Shown here in pieces: positions 16,299 to 25,315 of a DNA stretch of 30,986 bases. The stretch's first letter is position 1. Every line of letters starts with the position of its first letter. The notes under the pieces were generated by a model. The model had not been told where the DNA came from and made no database searches. It worked only from the letters and a program-made list of their open reading frames with translations. The position numbers and the translations under genes are program-made. Location of the stretch: assembly GCA_024690445.1 (NCBI GenBank), contig JAILPD010000007.1:1-30986 (forward strand). The letters run 5' to 3'. Source of the stretch: Acholeplasmatales bacterium. GTDB lineage: Bacteria; Bacillota_I; Bacilli_A; Acholeplasmatales; Anaeroplasmataceae.

Positions 16299-17333
16299 CT
16301 AGAATAATGATGTAGAAGATACACGTCTACTAATTGCATTTGCACCTAATACTAGGAACATAGCGATAATTGAGTTGAATAAATCAGCAACAATACCAAT
16401 TTGAGCATATACAGAACCTGTATAATAATCACCAGCTCTACCAGACATACGATAAACTAATGTTGAAACTACATCGGCTGTTTCCCATGCTGATTGCTTT
16501 TCACCAACTAATAGCAATACCTTTTCATAACCAATATTCAAAATATGACCAATTCTCATGATTAACATGATTGTTAATGTAGGGGCCATGCCAGGGAATG
16601 TTACATAACGAATTTGTTGCATCTTTGTAGCACCATCGATTCTTGCAGCCTCATAACTTGTAGGTGAAATAGCAAGAATTGCAGCAAAGTATACGATAGA
16701 ACCATAACCGGCACCTTCCCATATACCTGAAATCTGATAAATAGGTCGGAAGAATTTACCATGGAATAGAACTGAATTTACATATGTATTACCATCACCA
16801 TAATTCAACATACCCATGCCTTCAACCATATGGTATAACCATCCACCTGCGGCTCCACCTTCGACACCTTCACACCATAACTTGATGATTGTAGTAACAA
16901 CTGTTACAGATACGAAGTGTGGCAAATATGCACAAACTTGAACGATACTTCTATACCATAAAACCTTAATTTCACTAAATAGTAAAGCTAAGATAATAGG
17001 GATAGGGAAACCAACAATTAATCCATACATACTGTTAACAAATGTATTTCTGAATGATTTCCAGAATAGAATAGATTCACTTCCAAAGAAAATTCTATTA
17101 AACCAATAGAAACCGTTCCATAAATAATTTGTTGAAGTACCATCTTCGCCCCACTTAAAACCAGTAAGAATACCAGCAACAGGGATATACTTAAACAAAA
17201 TTAGGAATGCAAGCATTGGTATTAATAAAACATACAATCTCCAGTCCTTTGCAAGAGTAAAACCAAGTCTTTTCCATTTGTTCTTTTCGACTAGGTCAAC
17301 AACGTCTTGATTTGTCTCGACAGTTTTTTGCAT
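16299..17333 (-). CDS. Importer permease, LplB type
   Basis: A 344-residue permease of the MalF-like class. A cytoplasmic N-terminus is followed by about six helices, and the EAA loop is SYEAARIDGATKMQQIRYVT (226-245). The loop containing GVEGGAAGGWLYHMVEGMG is typical of the LplB family. The ATG at 17333 is chosen because AAAGGA lies about 10 nt upstream; the ATG at 17345 would place the same sequence directly against the start codon. It is separated by 10 bp from the YtcP-type gene. Together they form the membrane channel of the proposed oligogalacturonide importer. Confidence 0.92.
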   Translation of the reverse strand: MQKTVETNQDVVDLVEKNKWKRLGFTLAKDWRLYVLLIPMLAFLILFKYIPVAGILTGFKWGEDGTSTNYLWNGFYWFNRIFFGSESILFWKSFRNTFVNSMYGLIVGFPIPIILALLFSEIKVLWYRSIVQVCAYLPHFVSVTVVTTIIKLWCEGVEGGAAGGWLYHMVEGMGMLNYGDGNTYVNSVLFHGKFFRPIYQISGIWEGAGYGSIVYFAAILAISPTSYEAARIDGATKMQQIRYVTFPGMAPTLTIMLIMRIGHILNIGYEKVLLLVGEKQSAWETADVVSTLVYRMSGRAGDYYTGSVYAQIGIVADLFNSIIAMFLVLGANAISRRVSSTSLF

Positions 17334-17354
17334 TAAATACACCATCCTTTAATA

Positions 17355-18173
17355 CTAATTTTTCTCTGAATCATCAGCAGTTTCCTTATTTTCTAATTCT
17401 TCTGCTTTAGAATCATCGTTTTCAGCTTTTACCGAATCGACACCTGATTTTCCATTCCCCAAATTTCTCAAGTATTCAGCTTCAGCATCAGCCAATTTTT
17501 TATCATCAACGAGTTTATCAACAGCATTATTGATAATTCCTTGTGATCTAAATATAAATGTGCCGACATAACATACGGCTAATCCAAACAAGTTGTATAT
17601 AAATCCTTGTTCAATATAATAACAATAATTAACAAATTCTTCATTTATTACTGTTACAATCTCGTCACCTTCATAATGACTATGAGCAACTCTATATACA
17701 TTACCCAACTCACCCATATGCAGTAATGAACCAGATGATAGTAGTCTATACACTATAAAATGTACAGTGCAATATAGAACATAGTCAAAGAGTATAATCA
17801 ATATTAGCTTCCACGTTGTTGAGATAATGTTTTTGGTTTTATGTTTTCTATAAAACACTACATTGATTCCCACAGTAGCAAGTCCACATATTTCAGCGAC
17901 AAACACTCGCCAATCATACGCGTCAGCTAAATATTTTAATTCTCCTAATGAACCACCAAGCCATGTTGAAAGTGCTAAGAACGGTATGATTAACAAACCC
18001 CATAGATTCCACCTTGTTACTGCCACGAAAACAGCAAACAACGCAAACGCAATTGTTGGCACACCACTTAGAATTGTTGATGCGAATCTTTCGGTAATAC
18101 CTTCAAGCAATACGCCTAATACAGTTAACAGAACTAAGTCCTGTACCATATAAACTTTAACGCTTTTTTTCAT
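17355..18173 (-). CDS. Six-helix membrane protein, first gene of importer operon
   Basis: A 272-residue membrane protein of unknown family. Hydrophobic segments lie at about 8-28, 36-52, 57-74, 88-107, 119-145 and 195-215. The last 50 residues or so are highly charged (KAEELENKETADDSEKN) and probably cytoplasmic. The helical, glycine-containing N-terminal two thirds loosely recall substrate-binding subunits of energy-coupling-factor transporters, but no diagnostic motif is visible, so I do not assign it. The ATG at 18173 follows GAGGTAGGTAGT; an in-frame GTG at 18197 lies upstream of that site. It opens the operon, directly after the promoter at 18268-18296. Confidence 0.78.
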   Translation of the reverse strand: MKKSVKVYMVQDLVLLTVLGVLLEGITERFASTILSGVPTIAFALFAVFVAVTRWNLWGLLIIPFLALSTWLGGSLGELKYLADAYDWRVFVAEICGLATVGINVVFYRKHKTKNIISTTWKLILIILFDYVLYCTVHFIVYRLLSSGSLLHMGELGNVYRVAHSHYEGDEIVTVINEEFVNYCYYIEQGFIYNLFGLAVCYVGTFIFRSQGIINNAVDKLVDDKKLADAEAEYLRNLGNGKSGVDSVKAENDDSKAEELENKETADDSEKN

Positions 18174-18239
18174 ACTACCTACCTCGAAATCAACCACGCA
18201 TAATTCATGACTTTATGAACTCACTAAAAATAAACGCAG

Positions 18240-18296
18240 TTATAGCGTTTTCACAACTTGTACATAAATTTTAACATTATCTCACATAATAGTCAA
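18240..18296 (-). promoter_or_regulatory. Importer operon promoter with downstream operator
   Basis: Reading leftward, TTGACT (18291-18296), a 17-bp spacer and TAAAAT (18268-18273) form the promoter of the long operon. About 8-20 bp after the expected start point is TGAAAACGCTATAA (complement of 18240-18253). With a second half-site GCGTTT 7 bp further it makes AAACGC-N7-GCGTTT. The core is shared with the promoters at 25.1 and 27.3 kb. Confidence 0.6.
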
Positions 18297-18313
18297 TATA
18301 AAACATAAAGTTT

Positions 18314-18332
18314 TTTGTGCAAATTGCACAAA
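18314..18332. promoter_or_regulatory. Perfect palindrome between divergent pectin promoters
   Basis: TTTGTGCAAATTGCACAAA is a perfect 9-bp inverted repeat around a single central base. Its centre (18323) lies about 62 bp upstream of the leftward operon start point and about 64 bp upstream of the pectinesterase start point. That is the usual place for an activator bound to the RNA polymerase alpha subunit. The protein that binds it is not encoded in the window. Confidence 0.6.
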
Positions 18333-18374
18333 TAAATTGTATCAAAAAGATAACTAAAAATCCAACAAATATGC

Positions 18375-18380
18375 TATAAT
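18375..18380 (+). promoter_or_regulatory. Pectinesterase -10 box
   Basis: TATAAT lies 17 bp before the ATG at 18398, with no recognisable -35 at 17 bp spacing (AACTAA). The leader would be only about 11 nt, just holding GGTGAT as a weak Shine-Dalgarno. The missing -35 fits activator dependence. Confidence 0.5.
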
Positions 18381-18397
18381 TTTTATTGGTGATAAAC

Positions 18398-19327
18398 ATG
18401 CAATATACAATAGATTCAAACAACTCTATAAATGAAACTTTACGTAAAATGAAAAGTGGAGACACACTTTTCTTAAAAAATGGACTATATAAAGAAAAAG
18501 TCACTATCCTTATTAATAATATAAATATAGTAGGCGAAACAATGGATGAGGTAGTAATATCAAATCACGATTGGTATACAAAGATAATGCCTGATTTTAA
18601 TGAGTGTAATACATTTAGAACAGCTACAATGCTTATTGCCGGAAACAATGTAACATTAAAAAATCTAACAGTAGAAAACACTTCTACTCCTTCTTCTAAA
18701 TATGGACAAGCACTAGCACTATATGTAGAAGGAAACGACTTTAAGGCAACAGATGTAATTTTAAAAAGTGCCCAAGATACATTATTCACTGGTCCTTTAC
18801 CTGAAGATTTGATTAAAAGACATCAAGGTTTCTTACCTAAATATCAATTACAAGGTAATGAATCACATCAAATATATGAAAACTGTCAAATATATGGCGA
18901 TGTCGATTTCATATTTGGTACCGCACAAGCTTTATTCATAAATTGCGATATAATCTCAATATTAGATAAAACAAGAAAATATAAAATGGGATATGTAAGT
19001 GCTCCTGCTCATAGTAAAGATAGTAAATATGGTTATTTATTCTATAAATGTAATATGATATCTGAATATAAGGATCAGGAAGTATTCTTATCACGACCTT
19101 GGAGAGATTATGGAACAGCAGCATTTATCGATTGTACATATGGAGAACATATTTCTAAAGACGGATTTAATAAATGGAACAATACGAATAGAGATAAAAC
19201 TGCTAGATTCTATGAATATAATAAAAACATAGATACAGCATCTAGAGTTCCATGGGCAAAACAATTAACAAATACTGAAGCTAAAGAATATGTAGATAAC
19301 TTCTTCAAATTAGTTAATTATAAATAA
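18398..19327 (+). CDS. CE8 pectinesterase, cytoplasmic
   Basis: A 309-residue carbohydrate esterase family 8 protein that hydrolyses methyl esters of galacturonan. The right-handed beta-helix carries all expected residues: Gln104 in YGQALAL, Gln126-Asp127 in SAQDTLFTG, the second aspartate Asp170 in GDVDFIFG, and Arg233/Trp235 in LSRPW. There is no signal peptide, so it should demethylate imported oligomers before GH28 acts. The ATG at 18398 is preferred to upstream TTG and GTG codons, which lie at the predicted transcription start. It is the only plus-strand gene, and it diverges from the importer operon across a 224-bp regulatory region. Confidence 0.94.
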   Translation: MQYTIDSNNSINETLRKMKSGDTLFLKNGLYKEKVTILINNINIVGETMDEVVISNHDWYTKIMPDFNECNTFRTATMLIAGNNVTLKNLTVENTSTPSSKYGQALALYVEGNDFKATDVILKSAQDTLFTGPLPEDLIKRHQGFLPKYQLQGNESHQIYENCQIYGDVDFIFGTAQALFINCDIISILDKTRKYKMGYVSAPAHSKDSKYGYLFYKCNMISEYKDQEVFLSRPWRDYGTAAFIDCTYGEHISKDGFNKWNNTNRDKTARFYEYNKNIDTASRVPWAKQLTNTEAKEYVDNFFKLVNYK

Positions 19328-19331
19328 TTTT

Positions 19332-19370
19332 AAAGCACTAGTTTTAATAATGAACTAGTGCTTTTTTAAA
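19332..19370 (+). terminator. Terminator of the pectinesterase gene
   Basis: AAAGCACTAGTT (19332-19343) pairs with AACTAGTGCTTT (19353-19364) around a 9-nt loop, followed by a T-run. It begins 5 bp after the stop codon. Confidence 0.88.
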
Positions 19371-19383
19371 CCTTTATATAACC

Positions 19384-19412
19384 AAAAAAGTGCCAGTAAA
19401 ACTGACACTTTT
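19384..19412 (-). terminator. Terminator of the PL9 gene
   Basis: On the minus strand AAAAGTGTCAGT, a TTT loop and ACTGGCACTTTTTT form a stem with one G-U pair and a T-run, 7 bp past the PL9 stop codon. With the facing terminator it separates converging transcripts. Confidence 0.85.
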
Positions 19413-19419
19413 ATTGTTG

Positions 19420-22400
19420 CTACTCTGATATAGCTTTTAATATTATGCTTGGTCTAACTGTCCAAGTCTTAGTATCGGCATCATATATACCATCAACAAA
19501 CTTCCAAGTATTAGTCATATCGAAACCAATAGTTGAACAAATGTTCTCATTAATTGTATATGGTGTATTAGCTTCATCATTCCATAAATCATAAATCATT
19601 GAAGCTGAATTTACGATCTTAGGATAATATTCACCCCATAAGCCATAATTTGAACCAGTTTCATATGAACCAAGTGGGTTAGTTACTGGACGACCAATAA
19701 TTGAGTTAGAATTCTTATGAGCATAATTAATACCCTTAGGCATATTAGTTAATGCGTTATAGAATAAACCATTATATAAGAAGTCTACTTCTGAAATATT
19801 GCCCTTAACTACTACTGTACCAGAACCATTATCTAAGTCACCGATAATACCAGCATTATATTGACCCTTAGCAATTACTAAGCCCTTTACAAAGTTATTG
19901 TAAACTTCAGTATGATATACTACGTTATCATTCTTGATACGGCTAATTAATAAACCAGTATTTCCACCAGCATCATTACCATCACCAATTACAGCGTTAA
20001 CATAACAATCATGTACATATAACTTAAATACACTTTGATCATTATTCATTTGAGCATTACCAATGATACCACCAGCATACTTGTTAGTAGCATGAATCTT
20101 ATAATCAAGTGTTGAATTATAGTATTCTCTACCATCTGCCTGTGTTGCAGTTGCAGGTTTAGCAAAATATGCATCACCATCATCATTGATTTCAACTAAT
20201 CCATAGTAATCATCATATGGGTTAACTAATGAACAATTAGCAACATAGTTAATACCACCAGTTACTTGACCAATGATACCACCAATTGCTTCTTTACCAT
20301 ATGTATTAATTCTTGTGCCATGTACATTATATACATAACCACCTTGTAATTCACCAATAATACCTACTTGCTTAGCAGTAGCTGAATCACCGATAATACT
20401 AATGTTATCAAATTTAACATCCATTATAGTACCATTAGATACTTTAGAAATAATATTAACACTCTTAACTTTAGATGTATTATCTGTTTCATCAATGCTT
20501 ATATTACTAATTGTATGATTATTACCACGGAATAGACCAGTAAATGTTTGAATATCAGCACCGATTGTATATTCTTTATTCTTGAAATCTAAATCTCTAG
20601 TTAAACTATAAATTGTACTTACAGATAATGACTTGCTATCAATCTTACCAGTCTTTGCCATACTATAGAACTCTTCCTCAGAATCAATAGTTACAACATC
20701 AACTTTTGATGAGTATACTGGATTCTTGCTAGCATTAGATCTATTAGCATTTACAACTGCATAATATAGATAGTATTGTGTATCACCACTTGTAACTGTT
20801 CTATTATCAGCATTAAATTGTGCAACAATTGAATCAGTAGAAATCTTGCAATATTGTGCATCATCTCTAGCAATAATATCAGCTGCACTATTTAGAGTAA
20901 GTGGAGTTGTTGACCAAGTAGCAACTACATCACCCTCAATATTAGATAAGTTTCCACTAACAACGAATCCGTCTTGACTTAATGTAACTGATGCATCCTC
21001 AACAAAGTCGATATCACAATCTGGATCAACTACATAAACTCTATATGTATATGATGTTTGTGATTCACCATTTGAATTTAATGTTGCAGTAGCTGTAATT
21101 TCATATACACCTGGAACAGATGTATAAACATTAGATGCAACATCTTCTACATCTTTGGCAATTGTATAGAATTTTGATTTACCATCATTTGCATATTTAA
21201 CAGTATATCTTAAATCATATAAAGACGCAGGTAATTCAGATACAGTAATAGATGAATTATCTGTAGGATATAATCTAGGAGCAACGAATGCACCATAAAT
21301 ATTAACTCTTATTGCATCAACACCAGTTGAAATAATTTCACCTAATTTTTGATTACGTCCCTTAACTATAATCTTTATATCTTTAGATTCAGATACTTTA
21401 CCAGAAGTTGCAGTTGCAGTTAATGTTACTTCTGTATCTTGATCAGGAACACTAATTCTTGCCCAAGAGAATGCAGACCATGAAACAGAATATTCTTCAG
21501 AATACTCAATATTTACTACATCTGTATTTGAACTCTTCCAAGAAATATCTGTATTATGTAATAACTTAGGAAGTCTAAAATCTTGATAAGTTGCATCGTA
21601 TCTAGTTATAGCTTCACAAATAGATAATGCAGATTTAACAGCAATTTCAGCCTCAGACAAAGTTCCGTAATCATCATTATAGAAATCAATCATATCATAA
21701 TGATCATAATCATTCCATGATGACTTATTTAATGTACTACCAACTGGCTTACCATTAGCATATGTTTTTAAATCAGATGCTGAATCAGATAAAGCTAAAT
21801 GATCATGCATATTAACTGAATGGTCAGTATTTCTATAATTTTCATGAACTGAATTTATTGTATTATATAATTCATCTCTAAATGATTCATTTTGTAAAGT
21901 ACCTTTAATAAATTCACCATTTTCCATATGTCCTTCATAATCAGAACTATATTGGATATTATCTAGTTTAATATTAATATTCGTATTAATTGGTGCAAGT
22001 TCTTTAAAATCAGAATCTTTTAATCCTCTTGTAAAATCAACACCACCAGAGAATGCTAAATCTTCTGTAGCTGTTCTATATGAAGATGCATCTTCCCAAC
22101 CGGTAAATGCAACATACTTTTCACCTTCGTTGAATTCTGTATTGAAGATAGAATATGCTGTACTACCGCGGAAAGCATCCTTATTATAACTAGAATCATT
22201 AGCTGTAGAATAATTTTCTTTTGGATCTGTTTTTCCAAATGGCTGATTATTTACATAAGATAAAATACCATAATAACTATTGTAACTAGCTACAGAACGT
22301 GCTAAGTCAATATTATTACTCTTATTTTGGATACCTTCTAAACCTCTAATTGATGAAATAGTACCATCTGTATTTATACCAGCACAATTATTAAATGCTG

Positions 22401-23478
22401 TGAAATTAGAAACTTGAAGAACACCTGGATTTGAGTTATCACCAACTCCATGTAATTTATTATCAAATGCCATTGAGTTTTCAACAATAACATTACCCTT
22501 CATTGTTGAACCACCAAGCTTAAATCCGATACCATCACCATTTAATGTGTCATATGTTTGTTCAAGCTGGTCTGCAGGCTTAGTCATATCCTGACCTTCC
22601 TTAAAATGCTTAAATGGTAAGAATCCATTTTCAAATGATACTGAATTATAAATAATTATTGTACCAATGTCACCTGAATCTACCTTAGCAAATAAATCCC
22701 AACCATCATCTGAATTTCTAAAAGCGATACATCCATCGAAAATGTTACCATAGCCTACTGTTAATTTAGCAGCGAAACCATCGGCATTTTCACCAAATGT
22801 AGTATAGTCGTAATTTGCAAATGATGTACAGTTCTTTACTAAATTACAAGTTGGCCAGCTATCAACTGTACTATCGTCGCTATAAGCACGTCCAATTTGT
22901 AAACCTGTATCTCTATTTCCATAAAGTAAGCAATTCTCAACAATGTTATGGCTACCAGCGATATAAATACCATTATCACCTGCACCATAAACTTCGATAT
23001 CTTTTATATACCAATAATCAGAATATATTTGAATACCTCTGTTTGCATCTGCAGTAACCATACCAGAGAAATCGAATACAACTCTTCCACTAGTTTGTGG
23101 GTTAGGCATAATTGTAATATAGTTATCATATGTACCTGTAACAACAGGAGTTGAGCTAGTAGCTCCTACAGGTCTTACACCTAATTGTTGTCTATCACTA
23201 TCTTTATATTTATAAATACCAGAATTTAATAAAATTGTATCACCTGGTAAAGCATTTTGATGAGCATGTGCAAATGTTGTTGGAGCACTTGCATTAGTTC
23301 CATCAACCTCAGATGAACCAGCAGCATCTACATAAATTGTTCTACCTTGAGATTTACCATTAGTTAATTTAACACTTTCACTTGTTGAGTTAGTCTGTGA
23401 AAAAACTAATGGAGTCAATGTACCAACTGTTAAAGCAGATAGGACTATTGATGATATAATTGCAATTTTCTTTTTCAT
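19420..23478 (-). CDS. Secreted multidomain PL9 pectate lyase
   Basis: A 1352-residue exported protein with a signal peptide (about 1-28, no lipobox). Residues 45 to about 370 form a family 9 polysaccharide lyase beta-helix that cleaves polygalacturonate by beta-elimination. ENADGFAAKL (230-239) and NSDDGWDLF (255-263) supply the calcium ligands Asp233, Asp257, Asp258 and Asp261, with the same 24-residue spacing as the four aspartates of Dickeya Pel9A. GIGFKLGG gives the base Lys320. From about 600 to 710 an atrophied Ig-like domain is visible (LPKLLHNTDISWKSSNTDVV), followed by further Ig-like segments. From about 960 to 1300 there are GLUG-like repeats (FTGLFRGNNHTISNI; AIGGIIGQVTGG). There is no sortase signal or SLH anchor. 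It follows the Ig-lipoprotein gene after 16 bp. Confidence 0.9.
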   Translation of the reverse strand: MKKKIAIISSIVLSALTVGTLTPLVFSQTNSTSESVKLTNGKSQGRTIYVDAAGSSEVDGTNASAPTTFAHAHQNALPGDTILLNSGIYKYKDSDRQQLGVRPVGATSSTPVVTGTYDNYITIMPNPQTSGRVVFDFSGMVTADANRGIQIYSDYWYIKDIEVYGAGDNGIYIAGSHNIVENCLLYGNRDTGLQIGRAYSDDSTVDSWPTCNLVKNCTSFANYDYTTFGENADGFAAKLTVGYGNIFDGCIAFRNSDDGWDLFAKVDSGDIGTIIIYNSVSFENGFLPFKHFKEGQDMTKPADQLEQTYDTLNGDGIGFKLGGSTMKGNVIVENSMAFDNKLHGVGDNSNPGVLQVSNFTAFNNCAGINTDGTISSIRGLEGIQNKSNNIDLARSVASYNSYYGILSYVNNQPFGKTDPKENYSTANDSSYNKDAFRGSTAYSIFNTEFNEGEKYVAFTGWEDASSYRTATEDLAFSGGVDFTRGLKDSDFKELAPINTNINIKLDNIQYSSDYEGHMENGEFIKGTLQNESFRDELYNTINSVHENYRNTDHSVNMHDHLALSDSASDLKTYANGKPVGSTLNKSSWNDYDHYDMIDFYNDDYGTLSEAEIAVKSALSICEAITRYDATYQDFRLPKLLHNTDISWKSSNTDVVNIEYSEEYSVSWSAFSWARISVPDQDTEVTLTATATSGKVSESKDIKIIVKGRNQKLGEIISTGVDAIRVNIYGAFVAPRLYPTDNSSITVSELPASLYDLRYTVKYANDGKSKFYTIAKDVEDVASNVYTSVPGVYEITATATLNSNGESQTSYTYRVYVVDPDCDIDFVEDASVTLSQDGFVVSGNLSNIEGDVVATWSTTPLTLNSAADIIARDDAQYCKISTDSIVAQFNADNRTVTSGDTQYYLYYAVVNANRSNASKNPVYSSKVDVVTIDSEEEFYSMAKTGKIDSKSLSVSTIYSLTRDLDFKNKEYTIGADIQTFTGLFRGNNHTISNISIDETDNTSKVKSVNIISKVSNGTIMDVKFDNISIIGDSATAKQVGIIGELQGGYVYNVHGTRINTYGKEAIGGIIGQVTGGINYVANCSLVNPYDDYYGLVEINDDGDAYFAKPATATQADGREYYNSTLDYKIHATNKYAGGIIGNAQMNNDQSVFKLYVHDCYVNAVIGDGNDAGGNTGLLISRIKNDNVVYHTEVYNNFVKGLVIAKGQYNAGIIGDLDNGSGTVVVKGNISEVDFLYNGLFYNALTNMPKGINYAHKNSNSIIGRPVTNPLGSYETGSNYGLWGEYYPKIVNSASMIYDLWNDEANTPYTINENICSTIGFDMTNTWKFVDGIYDADTKTWTVRPSIILKAISE

Positions 23479-23494
23479 ATTAATCGTCCCCCTT

Positions 23495-25102
23495 CTACTT
23501 ATCAGTTGCTAAAATGAAACCATATAACCAAATACCACTACTAGGGTTGGCAATATAGTATTTACCAGCACTTGGAATATCAAATACAACTCTATCAATT
23601 GAAGCTTTCTTTGTGCCTGGAATATCTCTAACACTATCTAAAGTGAACAATTGTAAAGCTTCGTCATTCATCTTATTTGTTTCAGAACCATGACCATATA
23701 ATGCGATATCTCTTTCATCACCTTCGGATGTTGTATTACAGAATACTACTAACTTTCCTGGCTTACTTAATTCTAACATTACGGCTTGTGAAGTACCCTT
23801 CATTGTAATTCTTACATCGAATGAAATACTACCATAACCATCATTTGTAGATCTACCAGTTGCGTATGTAGCACCAGTAGTAAGATAAATATCATTATCA
23901 ACTTTTTGAGGTAACGGACCATGGATGAATGTTGTACCTGCTAATAAAACATCATCAACAGAAACAAGTGTTTCGCCTTGTTTTGTTACCTTAACATCAG
24001 GAGTTAAATTAGTGTAGTTAACAATATCTTGAGTAGTTGATTTAGTTATCTTGATTCCCTTTGTGCATTTAACTGTTGAATCTTCAATTAATGAAACAGT
24101 AACATCCTGAGATGTATCAACTTTGAAAATATCTACACCATCGATTTGATATTTATCATATGTAAATGGTTCAACATATGAATCAGAAACAACAGGTTTA
24201 ACGTATACTGTCCAACCAGCAGCCTCAACATCAATACCATCAATTGATTGAGTGAAAATAGCACTACCAGAATTAATCTTAATTGACTCAATAGGATCAA
24301 CAACATCAATAACTAAGAAAGCATCTGCGTTATTGCTGTATGAAACACCATCAATAACGATATCTTCAGTTTCATATGTGACCTTTACAACATATGTACC
24401 AACTTTATCGATATCAACACCACCAGTATCAATTGAAACTTGATCAGGTGTAAGTGACATAACTCTAGTTTCCTTCGCTTCATTACCATCTGATGTCCAC
24501 TTATGTAACTTAATAGATAAGCCATTTAATAAATTATATAAGTTAAAGTTATGATCGTAATCATCGGCATATTTTTCAACATACTTATCATGTAATAAAT
24601 ATTCTTTTATTTTTTTACCATCAGAAAAATTAACCTCAAGACCAGCATTATATGTTAATCCAGCCGTAGACTCAAAAACTGAAGGCTTAACTGAAACATT
24701 ATAAGTTTGAGTAAGAATTCTATTACCTAATCTATGGGTAACTGTAACCTTATAAGTACCAACTTTACTTGTATCAACCTCAGAAGAATCCACAGTGAAA
24801 TCTTTTGTAGGCATATATACAATACCCTTGTTGACATTTCTATCACTATATACAGCCAAACTACGATTAACTATTAATCCATCTGAATTAAACTCTTCAC
24901 CAACATAAAAAACCTTTCTAGTCTTTGAAGTATCTAGAACAATTGACTTTAATTCAGTTCTATCAGTATCTTCAACAACAACGGCACTCTTCTCTTCCTC
25001 AGGTGTTGTATTTCTAACTACTTTATATTCACCACAACTACTAGCAACACCAATAAATGCTAAGGACAAAGCTAGAATACCAATTCGTTTTTTTCCTTTC
25101 AT
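23495..25102 (-). CDS. Ig-domain surface lipoprotein, possible pectin binder
   Basis: A 535-residue lipoprotein (signal peptide ending ASSC, Cys23). Two or three bacterial Ig-like domains of group 3/4 type follow: residues about 50-137 (SIVLDTSKTRKVFYVGEEFNSDGL ending GTYKVTVTHRL) and about 148-265 (GTYVVKVTYETED). Residues about 395-535 form a beta-rich domain (YGSISFDVRIT, GKLVVFCNTTSEGDERDIALY, GKYYIANPSSGIWLYGFIL) with the look of a carbohydrate-binding module. A similar end is found on the lipoprotein at 25316-27223. No catalytic motif is visible. It is the first gene of the operon with the PL9 lyase, behind a strong promoter with an operator in its spacer. It may hold pectin near the lyase. 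Function is inferred. Confidence 0.82.
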   Translation of the reverse strand: MKGKKRIGILALSLAFIGVASSCGEYKVVRNTTPEEEKSAVVVEDTDRTELKSIVLDTSKTRKVFYVGEEFNSDGLIVNRSLAVYSDRNVNKGIVYMPTKDFTVDSSEVDTSKVGTYKVTVTHRLGNRILTQTYNVSVKPSVFESTAGLTYNAGLEVNFSDGKKIKEYLLHDKYVEKYADDYDHNFNLYNLLNGLSIKLHKWTSDGNEAKETRVMSLTPDQVSIDTGGVDIDKVGTYVVKVTYETEDIVIDGVSYSNNADAFLVIDVVDPIESIKINSGSAIFTQSIDGIDVEAAGWTVYVKPVVSDSYVEPFTYDKYQIDGVDIFKVDTSQDVTVSLIEDSTVKCTKGIKITKSTTQDIVNYTNLTPDVKVTKQGETLVSVDDVLLAGTTFIHGPLPQKVDNDIYLTTGATYATGRSTNDGYGSISFDVRITMKGTSQAVMLELSKPGKLVVFCNTTSEGDERDIALYGHGSETNKMNDEALQLFTLDSVRDIPGTKKASIDRVVFDIPSAGKYYIANPSSGIWLYGFILATDK

Positions 25103-25141
25103 ATTTTAATCCTCCTTTTCGGACACTTCCAATTACAACTT

Positions 25142-25170
25142 ATTTTATCATTTAAGCGTTTTCATGTCAA
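25142..25170 (-). promoter_or_regulatory. PL9 operon promoter with cre/LacI-like operator
   Basis: A consensus -35 TTGACA (25165-25170), a 17-bp spacer and TAAAAT (25142-25147) are present. The spacer holds TGAAAACGCTTAAA, close to the CcpA/LacI-family operator pattern TGNAANCGNWNNCA. A bound protein would block RNA polymerase. The rest of the 25103-25315 gap holds only the terminator of the neighbouring gene. Confidence 0.7.
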
Positions 25171-25225
25171 TTTATTACTAACTAATTTGAGGGACTTAAT
25201 TTAATATATTGTGCCGAAACAAAAA

Positions 25226-25276
25226 ATAAAAAAAGGCTTATATAATTTCCTATATAATACAGGAATTAATAAGCCC
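25226..25276 (-). terminator. Terminator of the second lipoprotein gene
   Basis: On the minus strand GGCTTAT...ATAAGCC encloses a second pairing AATTCCT/AGGAAATT and is followed by seven T residues. It lies about 40 bp past the stop codon. Confidence 0.8.
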
Positions 25277-25315
25277 ATTCTTATTCATTATAATTATTAA
25301 ACTAATTGTTTATTT

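Noticed and set aside
17355..18173. Assignment of the six-helix protein as an energy-coupling-factor S component
   Set aside because: Only general hydrophobic layout is similar; no EcfA or EcfT gene and no S-component motif is visible.
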